Below the pieces are notes generated by a model. The model was given only the letters and a program-made list of their open reading frames with translations. It ran no database searches and was not told where the DNA came from. Positions 44,735-53,674 of a stretch of 64,000 nucleotides of DNA are shown here, piece by piece. Position numbers and translations under genes: made by a program. Origin of the DNA: VXYK01 sp965214565 (lineage in GTDB: Bacteria; Actinomycetota; Acidimicrobiia; Acidimicrobiales; Aldehydirespiratoraceae); assembly GCA_965214565.1 (NCBI GenBank), contig OZ243951.1:1-64000 (forward strand), written 5' to 3'. Position 1 is the first letter of the stretch, and each line of letters starts with the position of its first letter.

Positions 44735-46219
44735 TCATCCGCGCAATCGCATCGTGACCGACTTGCGGGTGGTGTATGCCTCGAGGGCGCCCTCGATCGA
44801 GTATTCGCGGCCCACGCCGCTTTGCTTCACTCCGCCGTAGGACATACCGGGGATCTGACCGCCACCGTCGTTGACCCAGATCCAGCCCGCCTCCAACGCT
44901 GAGCTGACCCGCATGACGGTGTCGACGTTGTGGCTGAAGATGAAGGCCGCGAGGCCGTAGTGCGTGTCGTTCGCCATGTCGATCACGTCGGTCTCGTCGT
45001 CCCACGGGATGGCGACCATCACCGGGCCGAACACCTCTTCGCGGCTGATCCTCCACGAGTTGTCGACGCCGACGATCACGGTCGGCACGGGTTGGAATGC
45101 GGGCGCCTCATCGACCGGGGCGGGAGTTGCTCCCGTCAGAAACTCTGCCCCGGCCTGCTCCGCCTCGGCGAGGTAAGCACGGACCTCGGCGTAGCGCTCG
45201 GCGTTGATGATTGCGCCCATGTCGGCTGCCTCGTCGAGGGCGTCGCCCACCACCATCGCTTCTGCGATCTCGACGACCGCGGTCATCACCGGCTCCCACA
45301 CATCGCGATGGACGAACAAGCGTGATCCGGCTGTGCACGACTGGCCCTGCCGGGCGAATCGCATCGCGTTGACGATCGCCTGCGCGGTCGTGCGCAACCG
45401 GTCGGGCGAGGCCGCATCGGGGAACACGATGCAGGGGCTCTTCCCGCCGAGCTCGAGCGTCGCGTGTGCGAGGCGATCTGCGGCCTGACGGGCGACCGCG
45501 AAGCCGACTTCCGACGATCCGGTGAATGACAGCTTGTCGACGCCGGGATGGGCAGCCAGCGCTACACCGGCTTCCTCGCCGACGCCGGTGACGACGTTGA
45601 ACACCCCGGGCGGAAAGATGTCGGCGGCCAACTCGGTGAGTCGCAGGACTGCGAGCGGAGCGTCCTCGGCCGGTTTGAGCACCAGTGCGTTGCCGGTGGC
45701 GAGCGCCATCGAGATCTTGCCGCAGCCGAGCTGCAGGGGAGAGTTCCACGGGATGATTGAGCCGACGACACCGATCGGCTCCCGGGTCGAGTACGAGAAG
45801 AGGTCGGAGCCGAATGGGAGCACCTCTCCTTTCTGTTCGACGGCCACTCCGGAGAAGTAGCGAAGCACGCCCGCGGCACCCCCGGTCTCGCCTCGAGACT
45901 GGGTGCGAATGACATTGCCGGTCTCTGCCGCGAGGACCCGAGCGACCTCCTCGTGATGCTCATCGAGTCGGCGGGCGAGCTCCCCGAGCATCACTCCCCG
46001 CTCGGCCGCGGGAACGGCTCGCCATCCGGGCAGGGCGCGTCGAGCAGCGGTGACGGCGGCATCGATCTCCTGCGCGCCTCCGCGACCGACCTCGGTAATG
46101 ATCTCTCGACGCGATGGGTTCTCGACCTCGAGGCTCCCTTCCGGGGTGATCCACTCACCGTCGATGAAGCAACCGGCGAGACCCTCGGTCGGCAAAGTGA
46201 TGGGCAAAAGGTTGGTCAT
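44735..46219 (-). CDS. Aldehyde dehydrogenase
   Basis: NAD(P)-dependent aldehyde dehydrogenase, 494 aa, normal length. The catalytic glutamate segment ATLELGGKSPCIVF, catalytic cysteine in RQGQSCTAGSRLFVH, and cofactor loop FTGSSEVGFAVA are present. It would oxidise an aldehyde from the preceding demethylase or aminotransferase steps (formaldehyde, semialdehyde or betaine aldehyde are options; none is proven). ATG 46219 overlaps the stop of the 44-aa Rossmann fragment. Confidence 0.93.
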   Translation of the reverse strand: MTNLLPITLPTEGLAGCFIDGEWITPEGSLEVENPSRREIITEVGRGGAQEIDAAVTAARRALPGWRAVPAAERGVMLGELARRLDEHHEEVARVLAAETGNVIRTQSRGETGGAAGVLRYFSGVAVEQKGEVLPFGSDLFSYSTREPIGVVGSIIPWNSPLQLGCGKISMALATGNALVLKPAEDAPLAVLRLTELAADIFPPGVFNVVTGVGEEAGVALAAHPGVDKLSFTGSSEVGFAVARQAADRLAHATLELGGKSPCIVFPDAASPDRLRTTAQAIVNAMRFARQGQSCTAGSRLFVHRDVWEPVMTAVVEIAEAMVVGDALDEAADMGAIINAERYAEVRAYLAEAEQAGAEFLTGATPAPVDEAPAFQPVPTVIVGVDNSWRISREEVFGPVMVAIPWDDETDVIDMANDTHYGLAAFIFSHNVDTVMRVSSALEAGWIWVNDGGGQIPGMSYGGVKQSGVGREYSIEGALEAYTTRKSVTMRLRG

Positions 46220-46350
46220 GCGGATTCTCCTGAACGCAGGGTGAGGTAGAGGGCGGAGTAGTCCGTGGCCACGAGATTGACTCCCGCGTCGAGCGGCGTG
46301 GACGCCATCGCAAGACCCATCGCGCCGAGTCCGAACTGCACGACGCGCAT
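46216..46350 (-). pseudogene. 44-aa Rossmann-fold fragment
   Basis: Short ORF of 44 codons beginning MRVVQFGLGAMGLAMA, the first strand and glycine loop (GxGxMG) of an NAD(P)-binding dehydrogenase such as a dihydrodipicolinate-reductase-like enzyme; the remainder of such a domain is missing. It starts 6 nt after the flavoprotein stop and its stop overlaps the aldehyde dehydrogenase ATG (ATGA), so it is probably still translated as a coupling leader. A decayed gene is the simplest reading; a functional small protein cannot be excluded. Confidence 0.6.
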
Positions 46351-46356
46351 TGTGTC

Positions 46357-48822
46357 CTACCCCCGTGGCCGTGCGTGGTCGGGGTCATAGACCCCGTGTT
46401 GGTGGCGGACCGCGGGCAGGTGGGCGCCGTAGCCGTCGATCGTGAACCCGTCGATGGTGTGGGCGTGGCGGCCTTCGACGTAGCCGAGACAGATCCGCTC
46501 GCCGGTGCGGAAGCCCATCGACGCCGAGGTTACGAACCCGACCGCCTCGCCAGCGACCCGGATCGGGGCCGAAGGCTGCGGATTGCCCTCGGGCGCGGGC
46601 ATCGTGGAGGTGTCGACGGTCCACACGCCGTAGCTCCAGTCGATCGGCCTATTGGCCATTGCTTTGACTGATTCGCAGCCGATGAAGTCGGGCTTGTCCA
46701 GATCGAGGAATCGGTCGAGGCCGACATCGAAGGGCGTGTACTCCACGCCGAACTCACTCCCCCACCCGTGGTAGCCCTTCTCGACGCGCATGGCGTTGAG
46801 GGCGTAGGAGCCGAAGTCGCGCAGCCCGAGATCGGCGCCTTCAGCATGGAGGGCTTGATAGAGCTTGACAAGGTCGGCGTCGTCGACGTGGAGTTCCCAG
46901 CCGAGCTCGCCGACGAAACTGACCCGCAGGGCGGTGGCCATTACGCCGGCGATCTCGATCTCGCGCAGCGACATCCACGGTGCCGCTGCCTTCGAGAGGT
47001 CGGCGTCGGTCAGCCGGGACAGAAGCTCACGAGAGTTCGGCCCCATCACCATCAAGGTCGAGGTGCGCTCGGTGCCAAATTTGACTTCAACCGAGCCGTC
47101 GGCGGGTAGGTGGCGCTGGAGCCAGTCGAGATCGCGCTCACGAGCCGCGGTCGGACCGAGCCAGAGGAATTGGTCGTCGGCGAATCGTCCGATCGTGGCC
47201 TCGCTCCACACCGTGCCGTTCGGGCGCAGCAAATAGGACAGCCGTACCCGACCCAGCGCGGGTAGCCGGGTACAGACCATGCGGTCGAGGAAGCCCGCCG
47301 CACCAGGGCCGGAGATCTCGTAGCGGGTGAAGCCGCCGTGATCCATGATGCCAACGTGATCGCGCACCGCCCGGCACTCCTCGGCAACTGCGTCGTGCCA
47401 GTGCTCGTCGCGGTAGCTCAGCGTGTCATGGGAGTACTCCTGCGCGCCGAACCAGAACGCCCGCTCCCAGCCGGCGATCTGGCCCATCCGGGCACCCTTG
47501 GCGGCGAGCGTGTCGTAGAGCGCAGTCTTTTGGACCGGCCGAGCCGAGGTCCACATTCGGTGCGGGAAGGGGGCGCCGTATTGGTGCTCGAACATCTCGC
47601 GCGCGCGGGTGTTGGCGTAGGAACCGCGTCCCGAGCCGGTGAGCGCCCAGTCGCCGAAGCGGCGGGGATCCCAGGGCCACACGTCCCACTCGGTGTCGCC
47701 GCCGGTGATCATCTCGGTGAGGACCTTGCCGACCGCGGCGGCGTGGGTGATGCCGATCTGCACTCCGACCGCTTGGTAGAAGCCATCGACACCGGGAGCG
47801 GGGCCGATCATCGGGTTCATGTCGGGCGTATAGGTGATCGGGCCGTTGACGAACTCGGCGATGCCGACCTCGCCGAGCAGCGGCACATGGGCCATCGCCA
47901 GCTCGGCGATCTCGGCGATGCCCTCGTCGTCGGGAGCGAAGAGCGAGGCGTCGAATACGTCGGGCTTGACGTCCTCCCACACGGTGCGGCCCTCATGGCC
48001 GTAGTTGCCGAACAGCAGCCGGTCGTTCTCGCGCCGGAGGTAGAACATGATCTCCGGGTCGCGCACGAGCGGAAACACGTCGGTGTTAGCGACCAGCTCC
48101 GGCACGGTACCGGTGACGAGGTACTGGTGTTCGAGCACGGCGAGCGGCACCTCCATGCCGGCCATCGCCGAGATCTCGGCGCCGTAGAACCCGGCTGCGT
48201 TGATGACGATGTCGCACTCGATCGCGTAGTTCTCGTCCTCGCGCTCGACGTGGACCCGCCAACGGGCGTCGGTACCATCGAGCCGGTCGATGGCGACCAC
48301 GCGCGAGTGCCGTCGTACCTCGGCGCCCATGGCGCGGGAGCGGCGGGCGAGGGACTGAGTCAGACCGCTCGGATCGATATCGCCCTCGTAGGGATCGAGC
48401 AGGCCGGCGATCACAGTGCCGTCGTCTGACCAGTATGGGTGCATCGCCTCCATCTCGGCGGGCGATACGATTTCGAGGTCGAAGCCGAGTCCGGTGGCGA
48501 TCGCGACGAGATGGTGGAAGTGATCGATCCGACTGTCGGTATGGCCCGGCCAGAACGCCTTGGTGTGGCGATAAGTGATCGGGTCGCTGGGGTCCTTGGC
48601 CAGCTCCGAGTAGACCCGCCACGCATAGTTGCCGGCTCGCTGACCGAGCCAGCTGTTGGAGAACGTGGGAACGTTGCCCGCGGCGTGCCACGTCGACCCG
48701 GCCGTCAGCTCGTGCTTCTCGATCAGCACCGAGTCGGTGCGGTCAGCCTGGGCGAGATGCCACTGAATTGAGGTCCCGACGGCACCGCCACCGATGACGG
48801 CGATCTCGAAACGATCGGTCAT
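46357..48822 (-). CDS. Dimethylglycine/sarcosine dehydrogenase-like flavoprotein with GcvT domain
   Basis: An 821-aa two-domain oxidoreductase. The N-terminal DAO-type FAD domain (VIGGGAVGTSIQWHLAQ; GSTWHAAGNVP, whose His is the covalent FAD site in dimethylglycine dehydrogenase) is followed from about residue 425 by an aminomethyltransferase (GcvT-like) domain that passes the oxidised methyl group to tetrahydrofolate. It probably removes an N-methyl group from a secondary or tertiary amine. ATG 48822 overlaps the MttB-family stop. The pairing with MttB suggests sequential demethylation. Confidence 0.92.
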   Translation of the reverse strand: MTDRFEIAVIGGGAVGTSIQWHLAQADRTDSVLIEKHELTAGSTWHAAGNVPTFSNSWLGQRAGNYAWRVYSELAKDPSDPITYRHTKAFWPGHTDSRIDHFHHLVAIATGLGFDLEIVSPAEMEAMHPYWSDDGTVIAGLLDPYEGDIDPSGLTQSLARRSRAMGAEVRRHSRVVAIDRLDGTDARWRVHVEREDENYAIECDIVINAAGFYGAEISAMAGMEVPLAVLEHQYLVTGTVPELVANTDVFPLVRDPEIMFYLRRENDRLLFGNYGHEGRTVWEDVKPDVFDASLFAPDDEGIAEIAELAMAHVPLLGEVGIAEFVNGPITYTPDMNPMIGPAPGVDGFYQAVGVQIGITHAAAVGKVLTEMITGGDTEWDVWPWDPRRFGDWALTGSGRGSYANTRAREMFEHQYGAPFPHRMWTSARPVQKTALYDTLAAKGARMGQIAGWERAFWFGAQEYSHDTLSYRDEHWHDAVAEECRAVRDHVGIMDHGGFTRYEISGPGAAGFLDRMVCTRLPALGRVRLSYLLRPNGTVWSEATIGRFADDQFLWLGPTAARERDLDWLQRHLPADGSVEVKFGTERTSTLMVMGPNSRELLSRLTDADLSKAAAPWMSLREIEIAGVMATALRVSFVGELGWELHVDDADLVKLYQALHAEGADLGLRDFGSYALNAMRVEKGYHGWGSEFGVEYTPFDVGLDRFLDLDKPDFIGCESVKAMANRPIDWSYGVWTVDTSTMPAPEGNPQPSAPIRVAGEAVGFVTSASMGFRTGERICLGYVEGRHAHTIDGFTIDGYGAHLPAVRHQHGVYDPDHARPRG

Positions 48823-50324
48823 GGACGCTCCGGGAGATGGATCGGGAAGGCCGATCGAATCGCGGCCTCGTTCGTAGGACCGAGATGGTCGGGGCGGCCA
48901 GCGGCCAGAATCTGCGCAACCTGCTCACCCGCTCGGTCCCACAAACTCGGCTCACCCGCCGACACCCACTCGTCAACAGATCGACGATCGCCGAGTTCGG
49001 GATAGACGTACTCGCTGCGCATCAGCTCGAGAGTATGCGAGCTCCCCAGGTAGTGGCCCTCACCGCCGACGACTTCTTCGATGATCGCGAGGTCGAGATA
49101 GGCCGGATCGACCTCAACCCCGCGGACCGAACGCAAGATGGCACCGCACATGTCGCTGTCGATCACCAAGCTCTCGGGGCTGGCGACCATGATCGATCCG
49201 AGCATGCCGACTGACAGCTGCACCATGTCGGCGCCGGCGTGCGCCGCGAGCGAGACGGTGTAGCCCTTCTCGTACCCTGCCTGGTTGTCGGCCGCCTTCG
49301 ACTCAGTAATGCCAGCCGATACCGCGTGCGGAATGTCGAGATCACGCAGCAGCTGCGCTGCGGCAGCCGAGACGACCGCTGCCTCGCCGCTGCCACCCGT
49401 CATAGCTCCGGTGCGGAGGTCGGAAATGAACGGCATGAAGGCATGGATGCACGGATGGCCGGGCCTGATGGCATCGGCGAGCGCCACGCCAGCGAGGATT
49501 TCGGCCAGCCCCTGGGCCAGCGAGCCCGCGAGCGACGGCGGCGATGTGGCGCCGGCCTGGCCGGCCGAGCACGTCTGCACGATCATCCCGCGTTCGATCG
49601 CCCGCTCCATGATCTCGCAACCCTCCGGCGAGAATCGCAGCGGCGGGACGACATGCACGACAACCGCCATCGAGAACGGCTGCGCAGCGAAACGTCCGGG
49701 ACTGCCAAGCGCCATGTCGAACAGGTCGACTACCGGATCGACGGTGGCCGCTGAGGTAAAGCTCAGGCCGGTCGGTTTGGCAGTGGCGGCGGTGACGGCG
49801 AAGGCGGTGTTGAGATCGAGTTCGAGCGGATCGAGGACGTCGCGGGCGATGAGGGGTCGAAGCCCATAATGGATGTTCGGCATCTCGTCGACGACGCGCA
49901 TCATGGTCCACACATCGCTGAGCTGCGACTCGCGGTAGGTGCCGGACCTAGCGTCGAGTACCTGCACCGCGGCGCCACCGGTCCCGATGTGCACTCTGCC
50001 GCCCCCGATCGACACGCCGAGCTCCTCGGTAAAGCCCGGGAGCGACACGGTCGACGGGGCCCGGTCGAGCGCAGCTTCGACCATGGTCCGAGAAAGGAGG
50101 AGCCGCCCGTCGTCGCGGCGACGGGCCCCGGTTGACAGCAGCAAGTCGGCGTACGGTCCGGGAGCATCGGCCATCCCGACCGTTTCAAGCATCTCGAAGG
50201 CATGTTCGACGATCCGATCACGGTCCGGATCGTCGAGCGGACGGTATGCACCACCGGCGGGCGCCGGTGTGACTCGGTGGCTCGGAGGCTGAGCCGACGG
50301 CGTGCGGTTGCGTCGCCGTGCCAT
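48819..50324 (-). CDS. Trimethylamine methyltransferase family protein (MttB superfamily, non-pyrrolysine)
   Basis: MttB-superfamily methyltransferase, 501 aa. Archaeal MttB reads an in-frame amber codon as pyrrolysine; this frame has no internal stop, placing it with the non-Pyl homologs that demethylate glycine betaine, proline betaine, carnitine and similar compounds onto a corrinoid protein. No corrinoid protein or reactivase gene is in the window, so the methyl acceptor is unknown. The sequence has the TIM-barrel family features (GTGGAAVQVLD, SAGITESKAADNQAGYEKG). It is coupled on both sides, to the aminotransferase tail and to the flavoprotein. Confidence 0.88.
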   Translation of the reverse strand: MARRRNRTPSAQPPSHRVTPAPAGGAYRPLDDPDRDRIVEHAFEMLETVGMADAPGPYADLLLSTGARRRDDGRLLLSRTMVEAALDRAPSTVSLPGFTEELGVSIGGGRVHIGTGGAAVQVLDARSGTYRESQLSDVWTMMRVVDEMPNIHYGLRPLIARDVLDPLELDLNTAFAVTAATAKPTGLSFTSAATVDPVVDLFDMALGSPGRFAAQPFSMAVVVHVVPPLRFSPEGCEIMERAIERGMIVQTCSAGQAGATSPPSLAGSLAQGLAEILAGVALADAIRPGHPCIHAFMPFISDLRTGAMTGGSGEAAVVSAAAAQLLRDLDIPHAVSAGITESKAADNQAGYEKGYTVSLAAHAGADMVQLSVGMLGSIMVASPESLVIDSDMCGAILRSVRGVEVDPAYLDLAIIEEVVGGEGHYLGSSHTLELMRSEYVYPELGDRRSVDEWVSAGEPSLWDRAGEQVAQILAAGRPDHLGPTNEAAIRSAFPIHLPERP

Positions 50325-50449
50325 CAGGATCCAGCGAGTCGGGTAACGGTCGCCAACATCTGTTCGATCTCGGCGCGCGTGTTGTAGTGACTGGCGGACA
50401 CCCGCACGCAGTTCTCGAGCCCAGCGAGGAGATCGGGATCGAAGGTCAC
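50324..50449 (-). pseudogene. 41-aa C-terminal fragment of a class V aminotransferase
   Basis: A 41-codon ORF from GTG 50449 whose core CVRVSASHYNTRAEIEQMLA matches the C-terminal end of class V aminotransferases (isopenicillin-N-epimerase or cysteine-desulfurase-like, typically R-S-HYYNT-EEID). The rest of that gene is absent. GTG overlaps the upstream aminotransferase stop (GTGA) and its TGA overlaps the MttB ATG (ATGA), so it remains perfectly coupled. Probably debris of a lost gene in the operon. Confidence 0.6.
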
Positions 50450-51852
50450 GTGCGGACAGCTTTCAGGGTGTCATCGAGTGCGCCGGCAAGGCGCCTTGTG
50501 GCCTCCTCGATCTCGTCCGTTTCGATGATCAGCGGAGGCATGAAGCTGATGCGATCAGGGGCGATCGTACGGAGGTAGAGACCGCGGTCGTGGGCGTGAT
50601 CCTGCACCTGTTGTCCAACCTTCAACCGAGGATCGAAGAGCGTGCGGGTTGCCTTGTCCGCGACCAGCTGGATGCCGCAGAACAGCCCGACCCCTCGGAC
50701 GTCCCCGACCAGCGGATGATCAAGGAGTGCCTCACATCCGGCGAGAAAACCAGGTGACACCAAGCGAACGTGACCGATAATGTCGATGTCGTCATAGATG
50801 CTCAGCGTCTCCAGAGCGATGGCGGCACCGACCGGGTGGCCGGAGTACGTATAGCCGTGGCCCAGTACCCCCACCTCGTCCGCATTGGACTGCAGGTCCT
50901 CGTAGAGCTCCTCCTTGAACAGCAGCGCGGACATCGGGAAGAACCCTGCGGTGAGGGCCTTGGCGCACGACACGGTGTCGGGTTCGAGGTCCCACGTCTC
51001 GCTTCCCCAGCGATTTCCGGTTCGGCCAAAGCCACACACAACTTCATCAACATGGAAGTGGATGCCGTACTTCTTCAGAATCGCCTGCATTCGCGGCCAG
51101 TAACCCTCGGGGGGCTTAATGGCGCCACCCCCCGACTGCATGGGCTCGGCTGCGAACGCGGCAACCGAAGCCGGCCCGGCGTCGAGGATCACGCGCTCGA
51201 GGTCGCCGGCCATGCGTTCCGAGAATTCCTCTTCTGTCTCTCCATCGTGATGGGCGAGGTAGTAGTTCGGCGTCTCGGTCTTGACGAAACCGTCGAGGGG
51301 AAGGCCGAACTTCGCGTGCATGTGGGGCTGCCCCGACAAACTCACCGACGCCACGGTGTTGCCGTAGTAGCCGCGCCAGCGCGAGATGAACACTCGGCGG
51401 TCAGACTCGCCCCTCGCCGTGTTGCGGGCCCATAGGAACTTAATCAGCGTGTCGGTCGCCTCTGAGCCGCTGCACTGAAAGATGACGCGCGACATGTCCC
51501 CGGGGGCAAGACCCACTAGGCGGTCCGCGAGCTCGGCGACTTTGGGGTGGGTGCGCCCGTAGAACGTCGGCGCGTACGGCAGTGTGGAGAGTTGCCGATG
51601 TGCCGCGATGGCGATGCGTTCATTGTCGTATCCCAGTGAGGTGCAACCAAGACCCGAGAAGCCATCGATCACATGTCGCCCGTCGTCCGTTGTGATCCAA
51701 ACGCCATTGCCTTCCACGACCATGGCCGTTGGGCCCTGCTCGGTGTGCTGACGAAGGTCGGTCTGGCCGTGAACGTGTCGACACGCATCAACAGATCGGA
51801 GGTCGATAGCACTCGGCATTGCCCCATTGTCGCGGGAGGACAGTTGAGCCAC
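50446..51852 (-). CDS. Class III aminotransferase
   Basis: Class III PLP aminotransferase (omega-amino acid, GABA or diamine type), 468 aa. HVDEVVCGFGRTG holds the PLP-contacting Asp and SCAKALTAGFFPMSALL the Schiff-base lysine. It probably converts an amino compound to a semialdehyde that the operon's aldehyde dehydrogenase could oxidise. First gene of the methylamine-type operon. The start is GTG 51852 or ATG 51819; the latter gives MPSAIDLRSVD and may be correct. The 170-bp region upstream carries inverted repeats and an AT-rich stretch. Confidence 0.9.
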   Translation of the reverse strand: MAQLSSRDNGAMPSAIDLRSVDACRHVHGQTDLRQHTEQGPTAMVVEGNGVWITTDDGRHVIDGFSGLGCTSLGYDNERIAIAAHRQLSTLPYAPTFYGRTHPKVAELADRLVGLAPGDMSRVIFQCSGSEATDTLIKFLWARNTARGESDRRVFISRWRGYYGNTVASVSLSGQPHMHAKFGLPLDGFVKTETPNYYLAHHDGETEEEFSERMAGDLERVILDAGPASVAAFAAEPMQSGGGAIKPPEGYWPRMQAILKKYGIHFHVDEVVCGFGRTGNRWGSETWDLEPDTVSCAKALTAGFFPMSALLFKEELYEDLQSNADEVGVLGHGYTYSGHPVGAAIALETLSIYDDIDIIGHVRLVSPGFLAGCEALLDHPLVGDVRGVGLFCGIQLVADKATRTLFDPRLKVGQQVQDHAHDRGLYLRTIAPDRISFMPPLIIETDEIEEATRRLAGALDDTLKAVRT

Positions 51853-51892
51853 AATCGAAACTTATGCCATTATCGATGAGCTATGCTCAACT
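51842..51892. promoter_or_regulatory. Inverted repeats upstream of the methylamine-type operon
   Basis: AGTTGAGC (51842-51849) and GCTCAACT (51885-51892) are perfect 8-bp inverted repeats. The right arm is part of a tighter dyad, TGAGC-TAT-GCTCA (51877-51889). A GATAAT-like -10 on the minus strand (51871-51876) lies between the arms. Placed at the first gene of the operon, this is a plausible operator; the regulator is unknown. Confidence 0.45.
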
Positions 51893-52022
51893 AATGTCCA
51901 GTCCGATATTGGATATTTCGCGGATTTTGCGAGCGTCGCGGCGGACTGACGACCTAACGCCCCCAGAGCCTGCGCAAAATCCAGAGTGAATCAGTGTGAC
52001 GCATCGGGAACTCACCCGCGGT

Positions 52023-52403
52023 TCAGGAAGGATCGGCGGGTTGCGCGGTCCAGTCGAGGCGGGCACGGTCGCCCCAGAGACGTTCGAGCTGATAGAAGTC
52101 GCGCTGCTCAGAACCGAACACATGCACCACGAACGCGCCGTAGTCCATAAGCACCCACTCCCGCTCCTCCTTTCCCTCGACACGCAGCGGAGAAGGCCCT
52201 CCGGCAAGTTTCACCTCGTGCTCGATCGCATCCACAACCGCATTCACCTGACGAGGATTGGCAGCGCTGGTGATCACGAAGTGGTCGGTAACCGCAAGCA
52301 CATCGCCCACATCGATGATCAGCGTGTCGATAGCCTTGCGGTCGTCGGCAACGACCGCGGCCAACCTTGCCCATCTGAGATGGTCCTCGTTGCTCCGGCT
52401 CAC
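52023..52403 (-). CDS. rsfS: Ribosome silencing factor RsfS
   Basis: RsfS/RsfA, 126 aa, binds ribosomal protein L14 and blocks subunit joining when nutrients are low. The family core (KAIDTLIIDVGDVLAVTDHF, VITSAANPRQVNAVVDAIE, VLMDYGAFVVHVF) is complete. It starts at GTG 52403, overlapping the stop of the LytR-C protein. Together with nadD this is the conserved nadD-rsfS neighbourhood. Confidence 0.95.
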   Translation of the reverse strand: MSRSNEDHLRWARLAAVVADDRKAIDTLIIDVGDVLAVTDHFVITSAANPRQVNAVVDAIEHEVKLAGGPSPLRVEGKEEREWVLMDYGAFVVHVFGSEQRDFYQLERLWGDRARLDWTAQPADPS

Positions 52404-53674
52404 GAACCGACCCAGTCCAAGCCTACGGTGACGGTGAGGTCAACCGGCCGGTTCAAGTCCTCGACGAATACCGCGGAGGCTCCTATCGCCTCCGCCAAAG
52501 CTATTGCCGCATGCTGGTGGTCGGCGAGGTGATAGGCGACCGTCGTAGTTGCCACCCCGAAAGCTGGAGCATTGCCGAGCACGGTGACTTCCGCGCCTGC
52601 ATCAACAAGGCGCGGCAGCATCTGGTCTCCCACCCCGGCGCCGGTGCCGTCGAGCAGGCTCACCGAGGGGCGCGCACCGAGGTGCGAACCGATCGGCAGT
52701 GGCACCATCTGACGCGCCAGGCTCTCCAACTGCGCCTTCTGCTCGTCGTTCTGGACATAGAACGGAGGATCGTCGCCCCCGAACGACACTGCCACCAGAG
52801 GCAGAACCTCCAAACGTCGAGAGCCGGCACCCAACGAACGCAGGTACGTCGACAATCCGTCCTCGAACGGCAGTGTGGCACCGGCAAGGTCATCAGCGCC
52901 GCCGACAAGAGAAAGCCACACCTCCCACAATTCGACCTGACGCTGCGTGCGGTTCGAGTCGAATTCGCCGTCGTTGAGCCACCCGTAGACCTCCGCGGCC
53001 TGCGTCCCGCTCAAATGGTGGACCCCAGATCGATACGCGGTCTCCACGAACCCCTGGGCATCGACTGATACGAGGTCGTCATCAAGCACCACCGGAAGCG
53101 GCTCAACCAAGCGCAACCAACCGCCCAACTCTGAGGTGGTGATCTCCATCGTCTCTCTGAAGCCGAACCCGAAGAGGTCGCCCACCACCCTGCTCAGGCC
53201 GGCGATCCCCGATGCCTCATAGACTTCACGAACGAACACCGCGTCGGCAGGATCGTCGGTCGGCTCGAGGAGGGACTCGGCGCTGATCAACACCGCGGTG
53301 CCGCCCTGGTCCAGCACAGTCTGAGCCAGAACCGTGATTCCCACCAGATCGCCGTCATCGCTGAGATGAGCGATCAGCATCGTCGGAGTGGGATCGACGA
53401 ACGCTTGGTAACCCGGCGCCGTCGGGTCAGTGATGGTCTCGATCCGCTCACCGTCATTGGAGTCGAGCACGAGTCTGGTTCCGTCGCTCCACACTGCGAA
53501 CACCAGCGCCGCGGCGGCAACGACCAGGATAGGAAACACCAGACCCCAGAAGGGGTGCGGACTCGGCGCGGGCCGCTTGCCGCTGGTGCGGACTGTGGGG
53601 GTTGGATCCGGTTGTTCGATCGTCGTTTCGCGCAGCCGCGGTTCTGGGTCCGCTGTCTGGGTGGCCGAGTTCAC
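52400..53674 (-). CDS. LytR C-terminal domain membrane protein
   Basis: A 424-aa single-pass membrane protein. A proline-rich cytoplasmic tail precedes the membrane helix (about 46-66, GLVFPILVVAAAALVFAVW); an LCP-like extracellular region (about 95-330) follows and a LytR_C domain (VSLLDGTGAGVGDQMLPRL, VTVLGNAPAF) ends the protein. LCP proteins attach glycopolymers to peptidoglycan; here the LCP-like part is divergent, so that activity is only a guess. GTG 53674 overlaps the nadD stop (GTGA). A protein of this kind often sits between nadD and rsfS in actinobacteria. Confidence 0.78.
   Translation of the reverse strand: MNSATQTADPEPRLRETTIEQPDPTPTVRTSGKRPAPSPHPFWGLVFPILVVAAAALVFAVWSDGTRLVLDSNDGERIETITDPTAPGYQAFVDPTPTMLIAHLSDDGDLVGITVLAQTVLDQGGTAVLISAESLLEPTDDPADAVFVREVYEASGIAGLSRVVGDLFGFGFRETMEITTSELGGWLRLVEPLPVVLDDDLVSVDAQGFVETAYRSGVHHLSGTQAAEVYGWLNDGEFDSNRTQRQVELWEVWLSLVGGADDLAGATLPFEDGLSTYLRSLGAGSRRLEVLPLVAVSFGGDDPPFYVQNDEQKAQLESLARQMVPLPIGSHLGARPSVSLLDGTGAGVGDQMLPRLVDAGAEVTVLGNAPAFGVATTTVAYHLADHQHAAIALAEAIGASAVFVEDLNRPVDLTVTVGLDWVGS

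Noticed and set aside
48819..50324. Pyrrolysine-containing MttB
   Set aside because: The frame has no internal TAG codon, so this is a non-pyrrolysine MttB homolog.
51887..52207. 106-codon minus-strand frame overlapping rsfS
   Set aside because: It overlaps rsfS on the same strand in another frame and has a Ser/Arg-rich product without recognisable features.
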